Below, in pieces: positions 1 through 13,700 of a stretch of 64,000 bases of DNA; position 1 is the first letter of the stretch; every line of letters starts with the position of its first letter. This DNA comes from Cristatella mucedo (taxonomy: Eukaryota > Bryozoa > Phylactolaemata > Cristatellidae). Made by a program: the position numbers and the translations under genes. Location: positions 5,293,501 to 5,357,500 of the forward strand of contig WPIO01000010.1 in NCBI GenBank assembly GCA_009760855.2, read 5' to 3'. Under the pieces are notes generated by a model that saw nothing but the letters and a program-made list of their open reading frames with translations, made no database searches and had not been told where the DNA came from.

Positions 1-92
1 CGAAAGCGATAACGAGGGATGAACACGTCGGCGCACGCCGCCGGCACGACCGGAGGTCGTCTTAGCCGCGCACACGCTCTCTGGCCACTCAC

Positions 93-169
93 CGTCGTGA
101 ACTCGAAGTAGTACAGGCAGTTCTCGCTCAGTATGAACCATCGGCGCTTCCAGTTCTTATACCTTCCGC
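93..169 (-). CDS. CYTH: Cytohesin coding exon 9 (PH domain beta strands 1-3)
   Basis: Residues 270-295, [20 protein letters not shown] and then FEFTT. The basic KNWKRRW strand is the phosphoinositide-binding face. The exon starts GCGGAAGG after CTTTTTAG, which gives a two-glycine loop. Donor ACG|GTGAGT; the next exon lies outside the window. Confidence 0.93.
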
Positions 170-1636
170 CTAAAAAGCACAGGCGTCACAGTCAGCCGGG
201 TACGCCGAAAGACCGCGCCGCCGAGGCAGCGCAGACAGGAGAGGAGAAGCAGCTGTAAAAGCAGCAGCGCTTCGAACGACGCTGGGTCGGGGCTCGCCCG
301 GAGCGGCTGCTTGCAACGAGAAGAACAGCAGCGGGCTGATGAGAGGGGCAAGGCTGGCAAGCGAGAGAACGGCTGCATGCAGCGGACGAGCCAACACCGC
401 CAGGGAGCGCATGCATGCATGCACGCAGCAGGAGTGACCGAGACCGGATGATCGGCGGCGGCTGCAGCTCAGGCGTTAACGCACCAGTACGGAGCAGGTA
501 AAATGTGAGCCGAAGCAAACAGAGGCGAATCAGGAGCTCTAGCCGAAGCCAAGCCACGAGGAGGGGGCGAGGGCAAGGTGGTGCAGGCAGCACGTACTGC
601 ATACAGACTCAGATTGGCAGCGATACCTTGGTGGTGAGCATGCCGATGACAAGGTCACGCGAGCTAGCCGGCCCACTACCGTAGCTCGGCCGATAAGCTG
701 CCGGTTGGACCCCATGCTTACAACTAGGCATACATCCCAACTCATGCTCACCTAATGGGTCGCCACCCGCTCACTTGGCGGCCAACTACTGCTACGGCCA
801 CTTTCAGCAGTTACTAGCCATTCCAACTGCTGGCTGCCGAGAGTGAGGCACGCTCCTGATCAGTAAATGCACACCCGCGCACACACGTTTACACACACCT
901 GCCCATTAGTTGAAAGCAGGCACTGCACACGTGTGCACGTGCGAGAACAAATTAAAAAAAGAGGAAAGAGTAGATCACGAAAGCCGGGAATACGCAGCAG
1001 TCTAAATCGGAGGCCGGCCGTTTGTTGTGGCATCGAGTGGCTCCAAACACCTGGCGATCGGGTGCGCAGTCTACACACTGACTGGAGTGACAAAGTGGGG
1101 CAAGAATGATGCATGCATGCATGCTTGGTCCTCGCCCAATGCCGCTGCAGCCGTGTGCTCTTAGAGAAGCAAGCTCCCCGCTTGGAGCCAAGCGAACGAT
1201 CGTATCAACGAGCGACTTACTTATTTTGGATGCACCTGTGTAAAACACCAAAGAACGCACAAGTGATTAACGGCACACTTCCTGTACTGACTAGGCACAG
1301 GCTGCATGCACTACGTGTAAACAGAGCGACACACTTGTGGCCACTACGGGTCACCACCAGGCGCAGCTGGGCCTCGCGAACGAAGGCGATGATGACGAGC
1401 TAACTGCTACAGCAGCACCCTAGGTTGAGCGAGAAGAACCGGTCTACAGCTGCATGTGGCATCGAATAGGGCAGGTGCAAAGCCATGACGACGATGGCAG
1501 TGAATCAGCATAAAGCGCACACAGGCTTGCGCCAAACCCAAGGAAGGCAGTACACAATGATGCACAATGACCGGCGGCAGCCTGCAGCACAGGCACATAT
1601 GAAAGAGATGTGCACACCCTGTGCCTAGGACAAACT

Positions 1637-1705
<69 letters not shown>

Positions 1706-4700
1706 AACCTCAATCAAAGCTGGTGCGACGAATGCCTAGGCAGCACGATGACCTGAGCGGTCGTGCTCAGGCTGCGCCGTCTCCCCCCCCCCCCCCGTGG
1801 GTGCCAACGAGAGCGACTGTCGAGACACTGCCAGCAGTGCAAGCGGTGCTGTTGTGGCGTCGTGTTGCACCGGTGCCTGCCTGTTCGCGTGTAGCGGTGG
1901 CAAATGCACTCGGGACAGCTTACGACATTTACAAGCAGCTTCAGGAGCGGCTCGGCTGCCCACGAGCCACTCACTTTAGCCTGTGCTTATGTCCGAGTGG
2001 GCATTCCTCCAGATTTGGTAAAGGTAAAGGGTAGGGTTCAAAACTTCACGCTATCCCTGGAAAGGGGAACTAAAAATAACCAGCAGGGGATATACGAAGC
2101 CATGAACAGAAAGGGAGTAGGTAGGAGACCTGGGTTCCCCCCAACTTTCTCTCTTTCTCTCCAATCCTCTCACTTTCTCTCCTCTCTCTGTCTGCCGCTC
2201 TCTGCCCTCGTATTTATGAGTACCTGGCCATTATCCCGGATCACATGCTGTGAATTACGACAAGTGATGCAAATGTCACTCGAGATCAGCAGCAAGCACG
2301 GCCTCACCACAGCAGCAGCATTGCTAGAAGGACACCACAGCCAAATGAGTTCCAGCATCAACTTATGCCTCTCAGAGCGGAGCTCTCCAAGTCTCTTCTT
2401 GCAGTAGATCTTCGGGTGCTACCAGTAAGACGCTTACTGATCTCGTGCAAAACAGGGCGGCTAGGGTTGTCTGTCGTGAAAGCCATTACTGACGCTACAT
2501 ACATTCTCAAATTATCAACCTGCTCTGGCTCCACATCGCTTAGCATATAGACTTCAAGATCGTGTCAATCACTCGCAGGTCCCTCTACTCTTGCTTTGGC
2601 CAACCCATCTCAATTACTTATCGCTCGGTTGTGCTCTCATACCACCCACTCCTCCTTTCAACCAGGTCGTTGAGCTGTGTCTAAAACCAACCTCAAATCC
2701 TTTACAAACTGGGGCTTCACATCCCACGGGTCCCAATCCCAGAACTCTCTGACGACTGACGTAAGCCGGGTGCAGCCCCCCACACCGTCAACTGACACCA
2801 TTTAATGTGAAACTAAAAATCCAAGTGGCTCCTCACAGCACATGGTTCATCAATGTCAATCATCCCTTATATGCTTATGCGTGCTACAACGTGCGCATGC
2901 TTGCACCACTGATCGTTCGGCATGCTTTACTTCAGGTTATGTGAAATGTCAACAAAGAGATTTAGTTATCCCAGGGTCCCATAAGATGCAATACTATTAC
3001 TATTGCTGTCAACCATTAAACTTAAACCCCTAAACCGCAGGCATTGTTGTTACAATATTAAAAATCGAACTGGTAGCTTCTTGGCCCGTGACCTGCTGGC
3101 TATAGAATAGTACAGATTTAACTCCAGCTGCCGAAGCACAGGGAGCAGCTATGGTGAAACCACAGCTAGCCATTGACCCATGCGGACAACCAGTCACACA
3201 AAGGAACGTCAATGCCAAAATGCTGGCCACTCGAGGGTAAGTAAATCGACTGCTGCCTGATCTGTGCACTAATCCCACGAGAATTCGAGAGGGAAGCTTC
3301 CAGTCGAAGTGGTCGTGGGGCATCCATCACCCACACAGGAGCCACTGCTTGCAGAACTAAGTGCTGCAGTTATAAGCCTGGAAGGGAGCAGGGTGCTAGA
3401 CAGAACTAGGGCACCGGCAGATCCTACACCCGGACCAGCGCCTCGGTCATGGTGCAGCAGCAGGCAGCTCAGTGCTCTGCTCTGTCCCACAGTCGCTTCC
3501 TCACGTGGCCCATCTAAGTGGAGCAAGCCGGACTGTGTCAGCAGCCAGGGTACGAGGAGATAGCGAGACCACTGCAAGATCGAACACCGAGCCAACACCG
3601 TGACACTATATACTCAGAGCCAACACCGTGACACTACATCCCGAGCCAATAGGAAGCTTCGGCCTACCTTCATCACCTACCTTAACGCCTAGCCTCGGAG
3701 AGGTCGGCGTTAAGGCTGGTGATAATATGTAAGCATGGCACAAGACATATCACGACGATGGTGACAGACCGCATAGAACAGAGCCATGCCAGAGAAAGCT
3801 ATTGACCACAGCTGTGCATGCAAATATTCAGTACTTAAGTGCACTGCTGTTACGTGCACAGTGCCCATGTACAGTGCTCGACAAACAGGCCAACCGTCGA
3901 AGCAGCAAGTGCAAGCTGAAGCAGCCAGCTGAAAAGAACAGCTCAGTCGGCAAGAAAACAGCAGCCTCAGATCGACTCGAAGCAGTGCAGTGACAACATT
4001 CATGTTGGAAGCTGCAAGCACCGGCCGTTGCATGGAGGAATCGCAAGGTGCCACTACACTATGCCGGCTCACGGAAGTAAACAGCCAGCATGGTTGCTGT
4101 ACATGACGATCGACACAGCTGCAGCAGCTGCAGCTGTGTCGTGTGATTGGGTTATTCTCGTGCCATTGGGTGCTTGATGCGGTGAAGGTACATGCTAGGT
4201 AGTGTGGGAGTACGGGGAGGGGGAGGAGGGAGAGCGGCCGGAAGCAAAGATGGGCTGCTGCCTAACGTGCAGCCGGCCGGGTTTGTGGCCACCAACGGCC
4301 GACTTCGTAAACCCATCTCACTCGCAAGGCTGTGCATCAATGTGAGGACATCGACAGCCCATTCCTTACTGTCTACTCCACCCGCCCCAGGACTTCAAGT
4401 GCAGCTTCACCAAGCTCTCACTCACCCTGCTTCCACAGCCAACCTTCCTTGTCCGGGTTGAAGAATGTGTGCATCAAGTCATTGCCGTCATCTTCGGGTA
4501 TCTTGAATGGCTCTTTCTTGATGCTATCGTACAAGCTCTGCAACCGAAACAGGCAGCTACCACCACCGCCACGTGAGGACGGACGCCGTAAAAGGGTGGG
4601 TGCTGAAGCAAACACGTGCGCAACCAAACGCCTCTGCCTGAAGGCGCCCCGGGCAGGCACAAAAAGCGCGGCGGCGGGTATGAGCACGAGTTGAGACAGG

Positions 4701-7700
4701 GGCTGCACGGAGCTACCTCCAGCAGCTCGCGAGGTAAGTCGCCTCCGCCGTGGATTCCTCGATTCATGCTGATGAACCGCTCGACGTCCGGCTTCTCTTT
4801 GACGTTCGGATTGTGGAGGCTCGTGTTCAGCATTATGATGGCGAACGAGAGGATGTAGCATGCATCTATAAGGACAGCGAAATCGAATCGAGATGGCCAG
4901 TGGCAGTGGGGGCACCGCTGCCGCCTGCATCAGATCGCTTTTGCAATGGCGGGCTAATTATCAGCAGGTGCAGACAGACCTGAGGTGAAGACACCCGGGT
5001 TAAGCTCGCAGTAGTGCTGCGCAAAGGCCTCCATCATTCGATCGATCTTCTGGGCCTCGCCGGGCAGCCGGAAGCTCCACAAGAACTGGCGCAGGGCGGA
5101 GACCAGCAGCATGTTCCGGAACTCGTGCTGCCGCACGAACGCAGCGAGGACGGCCAGATTAAGGTCCACCCTTCAACAGCAGCAGCGCTCAAGTGACCAA
5201 CAGCACAGGCATGCCCACTCATCCATCTGTCGATTCGTCGCTCAAGGGAATGAAGGCCGAGGCATGGCCCATCCCATTAGCAGGTGGTGCATGGGCAACA
5301 AGTGCCTCAGTAAATGTCTTGAGCGATCGAACACGCCAATTGACCGGGTGCCTGCCTCGGAGCCGATCGAGTGCTGCTCTCCAATTGTGACACCAGAAGT
5401 GCTCCTTGCAGCAGCTCGGGCACGGTGGCTTGTCGGTCATTTTCACAACTTGGCTGAAGGGAATGTCTAGTCAGTGATGGATGATCGACAATACTTCAAC
5501 AAGTCTTGGCTTTCGGCTTAGAATACATAAAATACATACAACAATTTCTGTGCACTTAATACTACACAAAAGCTTAAATGTTGTACAACAGTTAGCAGAT
5601 TATTTATTGACGGCATATAATTTAATAGGGAAGCGGACCTCCACGGTTTCTAATTAGCTCTCTCTTTTCGTGGCGGCCTGTCAACCTTGACAGTTCTGAA
5701 GCCGGCCAAACAGCTCTTCAGGAGTCGTGGCGGGGTAAGAAAAAGGCCTCACGGTGCTCTAAACTATCCTAAAGATGCTCCATGGATTATAGGTCAAGCA
5801 ATTGACTTGACCAACTAGTGACTTAGAAAGAGGTTTCAGAAAAAACCCTTTTAAAGGCTTTTGAAGTGCTTTGGGTCATTGCTCTGTTGCCAAATATAAT
5901 CGTTCTTGTAGTGTGTCAAATACGATAACCAATTCCGACATAGGAGGAACAGATGCAATACCAAACCATAGTACTAATAATAATTAAACATTTGTATAGC
6001 ACCAGCAGAGAACTAGATCTCTTTCGGCACTTTACATATGATGTATGGGAACGATGTCAATATGGTTTGTGCTAACAGGCACAGCATCAGTATGACAATT
6101 GCACATCCGAATTTCACTGCTGGCTGCATGCAGTTCGAGCGATACATATAATATTCTTTTCACCGAAAAAAATCAATGTTATTTGTTTCCTGTTGGCCTA
6201 ATGCAGCGACTTGGACGTGGTCCATAAAACTCGACTCGAGTCGTCTGCCGTGAAGTAGATGTGGTCACGGCCCTATCTGAGACGATCTGTTCTGCGTTGC
6301 TCATAAAGCCAAGGCTTGCGCTTGGCAAACATCCTAAATATGCCATAGCAGGCTAGCCGTCGATACACTATCTCCATGCTCGTGAGTGATTGTGCCGGTC
6401 GACAGCATATGAGATAGCTGCCGTAGTGACACCGTCCAATGCCAAAATAGAACCTGTTTAAAAAAGTAGAACCTGCTTAAAAAAGTAAACGACAGCTAAG
6501 CTAGTTCGTGCGTTCGTGACATCAAGTCTAGGTTATTGCCATTCCCTTCGTTCAGGAATCGCAGCCTGTGCTCTTACTCATATGCAACTGGTGCAAAACT
6601 ACGCAGCTCTGCTGGCTTGTCGACAACAGCATAGCAGCCACACCATCCTACTTCTGTCTGAGCTTCAATAGCTCCTTACCAAGCATCAAATCAATTTCAA
6701 CATCCCCAGCCTGGCTTATGGGTCACTTCCCTTGCTTGCACCAGCCTTGACCTATCTGATATATTTGCTTTTCCAGTGTTTTGCCCTATACATTTCTCTG
6801 CATCTTGTCGTCTAGCAATCCCGGACACACAATTGAAATCAGTTGGTGATCAAGCCTCAAACTTGTATGCACCGAAAGTACAGAGATGGCTTTCTGCTCA
6901 GGTGCGATGACCTCGCATCCTTAAAAGTCTCAGCTGAAGATGCATCTGTTCCGGTCATCTTCCCGTTTGCCCCAATGATCAAGTCTTTTTTGATCGGGTG
7001 GGCTTTGCATGCATACCTATCCATGATTCGGCACATGTTACTAGCCACTAGTCATACTAACCGGTGGCCATGAGTGTCTTCACATTTGCTTTAGCATGCT
7101 AGCCAAAGCATGGTTCTTCATTGATACAAATTTTGCGTGTTTGATACCTAGCACAGCACTTACCCCTAGGCATGGAATCTCTTACAGCGAGTTGTAAAGT
7201 GCCTGCAAGGATATTAACTTCTCTTAGGGCGCTACACAAACTACCTATTACTAGTATCTCAAAAAGGCGGCGACTTTAGCTTGGCCAGCTCACCACTCTA
7301 TGGCTGAGTTCACGGATCCTGGCTACTTTTCGGTTGCTGCAACCCATTTCAAGCAAGGCCTGCAGCAGTCCCTTCGTGATCCTGTTGAGCAACGTATGAC
7401 CTCCCTGGCATGTTGCACTTGGAACCAAAAGGAGCTTGTGTGCTTGACTAAGAGAAAATCTTCCCTCATGCCCATAGCGATTGCACAGACCCACTTACGA
7501 GGCACAGTGCTGAGAAAGTGAGAGCTTGTTAGGTCTTAGAAGAGATATGTTTAAATAAAAAACAACCGATGGTTGTTCTTAAAGCAGAGCGGAGTACCTT
7601 GCTCCATCTGTCAGCGGCCTCTGTCTGAAGCAGTAATCTGACTTATGACCAGAGAAACAAAAAAAAATTCTTGGAAGGATAGCAACAGTTAGTCGTTTTA

Positions 7701-10700
7701 CCTACTTATTTGCGCAAAACCAACTCGATAAGCATAAGGCAGGCAGCCAGAGATGCACAGGCTCAGTACAGTGTAAGCTAATAGCTAATACCTGGGTACC
7801 AAAGGGTCGTGCTGACGTGACTAGAAACTCACTACAACCTCTGAATGGGTGACAACAGCCAATCGCGACAACAGCTGCTGCTGCTATCTTGTTGTCAAAA
7901 TAAAGTAGACAACAAGATGCCGTCGCCTCTCACAGCTCGAAGTACCGCAAAGTACATACTTTTCGCCAAGGTAGTTTCCTATTGCAGTCTTGTTTAGGCC
8001 TTCACCTCGGTACAGAAACTCGGCAATGTCTTCGGGTGAGTCCTGGAGTAGCCCCTCCTCAATGAGGAACTCAATACCCTACAATGAAAATGCAGATAAT
8101 TTGGAATATCAACTGACAACTATTTGTGCCTAGACAAATAACCAGCATTTGGATCACGATGGAGCAAATAATAGGAAATGGAGAGTGTGGAGTGTGACCG
8201 TAAAGCAAACTGGGAAATTAAATGAGCACTCCAAGGGGACAAGTACCACTGAGGGCTGGCATTTTGATGAGATACAGCTCTATTTTAAGGACCAAATACA
8301 AAGCACGAATTAAACCACCCAGAGGTGAGATCAAAGCTGTAAAGTTGCCACCGGACTACGCAAATCACATAATAATAATAATAATAATATTAATGCACTT
8401 GATAAAGCGCCCCCAGAGAACTTAATCTCGTTCTAGGTGCTTTACATTTGCTGCAAAGGGAAATGCAATTGAATGGTGAGTAAAATTATGCTTAATATAC
8501 AAACGAAATGAATAACATGGTTAGGGGTGACATGCACAGGTTCAGCATGCAAATGTGGTTAGTGGCAGCATGCACAGTGTCAGCACGCATAAGCACAACA
8601 AGGACGAATCACAGGGACCCACTAAATGCTGTCCTAAATAGTTGTGTTTTTAAGTTTCCTTTAAATGTGGTCAGGTCAGGGGATGTTCTGATGCAGGTCG
8701 GGAGGGAGTTCCAGGCTTTGGGAACATACGAGCTAAATGCACGGTCTCCAAAGGATTTAAGGTTTGTACGAGGTATTTGTAGACTGTTGGATTCCGAGAA
8801 GCGAGTGGTACGATGTTTGGCCTGATGGGGTAGTATATCTGACAGATAGGCTGGAGCAATAGAATGAAGGGACCTAAAAGTGAGCGACAAAACCTTGAAG
8901 TCAATCAGTTGCTTGACTGGTAGCCAGTGCAGGTCGGCGAGAAGTGGAGTAATGTGGCAACTGCGACGCTCACGACAGACAAGCCTAGCTGCAGAGTTTT
9001 GCACCAGCTGCAATCGCCTGATCGCACATGCTGGTAGGCCAGTAAGCAGTGAGTTGCAGAAGTCGAGACGAGATGTCACGAATGCATGGACCAACTAAGA
9101 CGTGGTATCCTTATCTAAACAAGCCCTAATTTTAGCAATGTTATGAAGCTGAAAATAGGCTGATTTGACTGTGGAGCTGATGTGGTCGTCTAACGAGAGG
9201 TCGCTTTGAAATATGCCACCTAGATTTCGAGCTGATTTAACTGGAGATATGCTGGCAGAGCCAATTTTGAAAGTCAGCCTTTCCAATTTCTGAATCACAC
9301 TAGGTTTGCCCATAACTAGTAAGTTAGTTTTATCATCGTTTAGTTTTAGAAAATTTGCTGCCATCCATGATCGGATGTCATCAATGCATGCAGCAAGTGA
9401 GTTGAGAGAATTTGAGGTGCTCGAAGGCTGGGAGGGATCAAAGCAAAGGCACATGTTTCTATTAGCAACCCACAATGAGAACAAGAACCAAAGCCTTGCT
9501 ATTGTGGAGAACCGACACTTTAGGCCTGACTGACTTTAGTATAAAATCGCGTCTGACCAGCAACATACATCTCACGTCTCGCAGTAAAGCATAAGTTGAG
9601 GGGTGCACAAATAAATAAATAAATAATGGATAAATAAAAAGGCGTAGCAAAGAGTGCGCACTAGGAAATGGATTGCCACTTGCAGAGGGGCTGTCTGGTG
9701 GCGAGCTATTGTCTTGTAATAGGTGACAGGGCCGCCAAAGCAAAGATCTGCTGAAACTAAGAAAAATGCAGATAGCACAGCATTCAAAAGCAGCATAGCA
9801 TTTTGCATTTGCTAATATGGCCCTGTCTTGGTTTTAGAACGGCATCATCTTTGCTTTGCCTTGGCTATATGCTTTTGGTTTCGCGTGAGAACATGGCCAC
9901 GATTGTCTTTTGTGTGGCCTACCAAACCTTGATCACACTGAGAAGGCCAAAGACCTAAAACAAATGCAGAGTAGAAAACACTACCAAGTAGCCTGTTTTT
10001 TGCCAGCACCTCCATGTTTCCTGTTTGGCTTTTGAACACAGACAAACAACTAATCAGTGCCTTCCAAGGTACTGACCGATTTCGATGCTTAGAAAAAAAG
10101 GTGGTGCCAACAAACGGGATACATTAAAAGTTAAATGTGGTTATGGTCTAGGGCTTGAGGCATGCCAACAATGCAACGACTTTTAAGGTCATTCGGGAAC
10201 AAAAACATGAACTATCTAACAAGAGACATTTCGGGCCAGATTCTCAAAAAGCAGCACAATAAAACGATATGCACCCTGAAAGATGTAATTAAAAGCAAGC
10301 AAAAGTGTATGAAAACTGCAACCAATTCTTTTCTCACTTCACTTATTATGAACGTTGTAAATCCTGTCGATAATTTATTCAGTTTTTGCCGAGAAGATGA
10401 AATCGTGCTAACGGAATGATTTGAGTGCATCTAGAACACTGCACAACATGATAATAATAATAATAAAAACAATAATAAGATTTGCATAAGACCCATACAT
10501 AGCTAATTGAATCTCTTTCTAAGCGATCCCCATATGCTGCAGAGCACACGAGTACAATTAAAGTGGCTCACGAGCTGAACCACTATGTTCACTAAATAAC
10601 CACATTAGCTCACCAGTCAAGTCTGCATATTTTCATCTATGTAACATTTAAAAAATTTGAGCACACTTAGAAAGGCAAGCAGGTCCAAGCATTTTCGACA

Positions 10701-13700
10701 TCCCGTCTAGACTTCTGAAACTCATGCTCAGGTCTTCCTACCTGTGCAATTAAATGCTTACAGCTGGTGCAAAACTCTGCAGCTCTGCTTGCCTGTCGTC
10801 AGTGTCAAAATCACCACATTATACTTCTCACCCATCTGTACTGGCTCCCCGCATTTCAAATTTAAGGATCTGTCACCCACCTTTAGGTCAGTTATTTTCT
10901 TGCACCGGCTTGCCTATCCAAAATACTTCATGATCAGCCTTCTAGTCATACCATATGTTCTTCTGACTCTGGTCGTTTGGTTCTGACCATAATGTACCTC
11001 AAATCCATCGGAGACACTGCCTCAAGTTCATATGCTCCCAAATTCTGGAACTCACGACCAACTGAAATCAAATAGTCGTCTGACCCAATGACATTTATAA
11101 AGAAACTTAAAACCCACCTGATCATTCACAGCCGTTGCTCAATCTGAAATCACTGTCCTTTGTATGCAAGTGTAATATGAAACTGTAATACGACTAACCA
11201 TTAAACACGTTTTCTTTTCATCATATGCAAAGTGCCTAGAAAGAGACTTGGCTCCCTTCCGGAGCTACACCAATGCTTCATTATTATTCGTATTATATTT
11301 ATTACAATGCAAAGGCTGTCGAGTGACTACAGCAGCCAAGCTATCGATCCCGTCACATCAAACGGACAAGGTGTTACCAGGAAAAGATGTTCCTCAGCTG
11401 GACCATCCTTATATTTCGGTAGCAGAGAGGAGATAAGAACTAAGTTTCAGCTGCCAGCTACTTCATAAATAGTCTTACCTGTCTCTTTACCTATCATACC
11501 AGCATAGCTGAAATCCAAGCAAGATAAAAATTTAGATTTACAAGCAAAATAACTGGATGGGCATGTTAAGGTGACCATGGACCTCTAGGTCCAATTAACA
11601 AGTGGACAGGAAGGGGCTACTGTTTTGCTGAGGCTAATTAAATTGCCTTCGGATCAAAAGAAAAAACCAGCCGAGTATAAACAAATTAATGACACATTTC
11701 CCACACTTAACCAGCATCTAGTGCATCCACGGCTTGCTCACCTTCTTGGGGTCCATGTTGAACTTCTTCTTGCCAGCAACCAACTTCTTCTGTCGGCTAT
11801 TACCTTTGCTAAATAAAATACCAAAAACAACCAAGTGCAACGGACGGAATCATATCGCGCCACCAATGGTGCACACGGATGAAACCATGAATACTCAAGA
11901 AAAGTCGAAGTAGTGGTGTCAAAGCCAACGTTTTGGCTGCATCAAAATGCCCAAGTCAACTATTGCTTGATCCTTAAAAGATTTGGCGAAAAACAGTTCA
12001 CACACACAAATGCACGCGCGCGCACACACACACACACAATTTGCCCACATGATGCAAACTGACAAGAGTGAGCAACATAAAGCAGGGGAGTGGATCGTTC
12101 AGCAGCTGGGACATCAATAATCGATCCCGGCAGGAAGCTGAAAAATATTTTTTCTTCCCCAGACTGGCCAACAATGCAAAGCCAGCGGCATACTGAAGTG
12201 CAGGCTGTGCACATGAACTTCCAACTTAATGCCACACCCCGTGGCCGGACAAACCTGCCATGCTCTGAGGGCTGGCTGGTGGTTGGGACATGACGTGCAC
12301 TCGTAGGTCACACGGATTCTGCTAGCTAGCTGCAGTGATGATGAGCACTGCTCTGAGTGGAGCACGGCTTTGATCATTCTCATTTGAGCATTCATCTAAA
12401 TCTTGTAAGTGCAGGTACCTCTGCAGGGGTCATCAAATTCAACAAAAAAAGGCAAGCTACCACATACTTGGTGCAACTCGGCACTGCCTTAATTAGGGAG
12501 TGTCCCATTACCATCAGCACAGCCAGTGCTGTTGGTACTCTCTGCACTCGCCTGACAATGACATGTCTGATAAGACATACAATTCTGTAGAGCTGCAAAC
12601 AAGCCCTAACTGGGGTCACTTCAAATTAGGTTCTACTTGCAACACGAAAGGCACATTAGCTAAAATATGTCAGTGCCTGCCATTGCTGGGTAAATTAATC
12701 TTGGATATTTGTCTTCAGAATTATTATATGAGTGCTAGCAAGCAAAAAGGAAGATAAAAAACCACAGGCTAGGATGGCCACTAGCCCACAGTGGTACCGA
12801 CACAGTGAGTGGGAGCACAGGCACATGCACGCATGCATGCATGCGTGGATGCATGGCCAACAGAGCCAATGTCGAGGGTTTAATCCTATCGACACACTTG
12901 CGACTGAGCAACAAGCTGTACAATTCGTTTGCACATTAAAGCAGTTGCTGCTACACACAGGCAAGTGCAGCTGGGCTACTTCTCAGCAGCCACAGACCAA
13001 ACGGTCATATTGCTGTCGGAAACTATCATCTGTTGATTAGTTGGTTAAAGCCTTGCTGGTTTTAGCCCAGTGGTTAAGATGCTCACCTAGCCCGAGGTCA
13101 AGGTGAATGTATTTCTGTATTAAAGATGGCCGAGGTCGCAGGCTCGAGCCCCTTGGCATATAAAAAAAATACTAGCTGATTTATCAACCCACAGCAGGAT
13201 TCGAACCAACTGCCTAGAGACCGATAATTAGGTTATTTATATCTACCATATGTGAAGCACATGAACACAGACTAAGTTCTCTTAGGATGCTACACAAATG
13301 AACTAGATTAGATTTTTTGTACTGAGCCACCCACACGTCTACCCTTTCAACCGAACGACCAAGTTTTGTCAGCCATGTACTTCTGGGCTGACCTGTGTGA
13401 CCTGGACACTCCTGAAGATTAGGAAAAAAGGACCCATTGCTTAATATTAATAAGCAGCAAGATCAACATAATTGCAAGCGGTGGGGGGGTTATACTCATG
13501 TTTAGGCAAAGACTAGGGCACATTCAGAGGGCATACATTGCATGAAAGCATCAGCCACCATGACAAGCCCCTTAGAGGGGGAATACAAGATGTCTTTGGT
13601 TAGAAGAACTCAAATCACTGATAAAGGGCAGCGAACACGGCCTTCAAATTTTCAATATATAAAAAGATAGTGACCTGCTTGGAATCAGCACTACAATAAA

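Noticed and set aside
5111-5470. Plus-strand frame of 119 codons opposite cytohesin exon 6
   Set aside because: Antisense shadow of the Sec7 exon.
12000-12040. Alternating CA/CG stretch as a regulatory Z-DNA site
   Set aside because: Too short and without context; an ordinary microsatellite in an intron.
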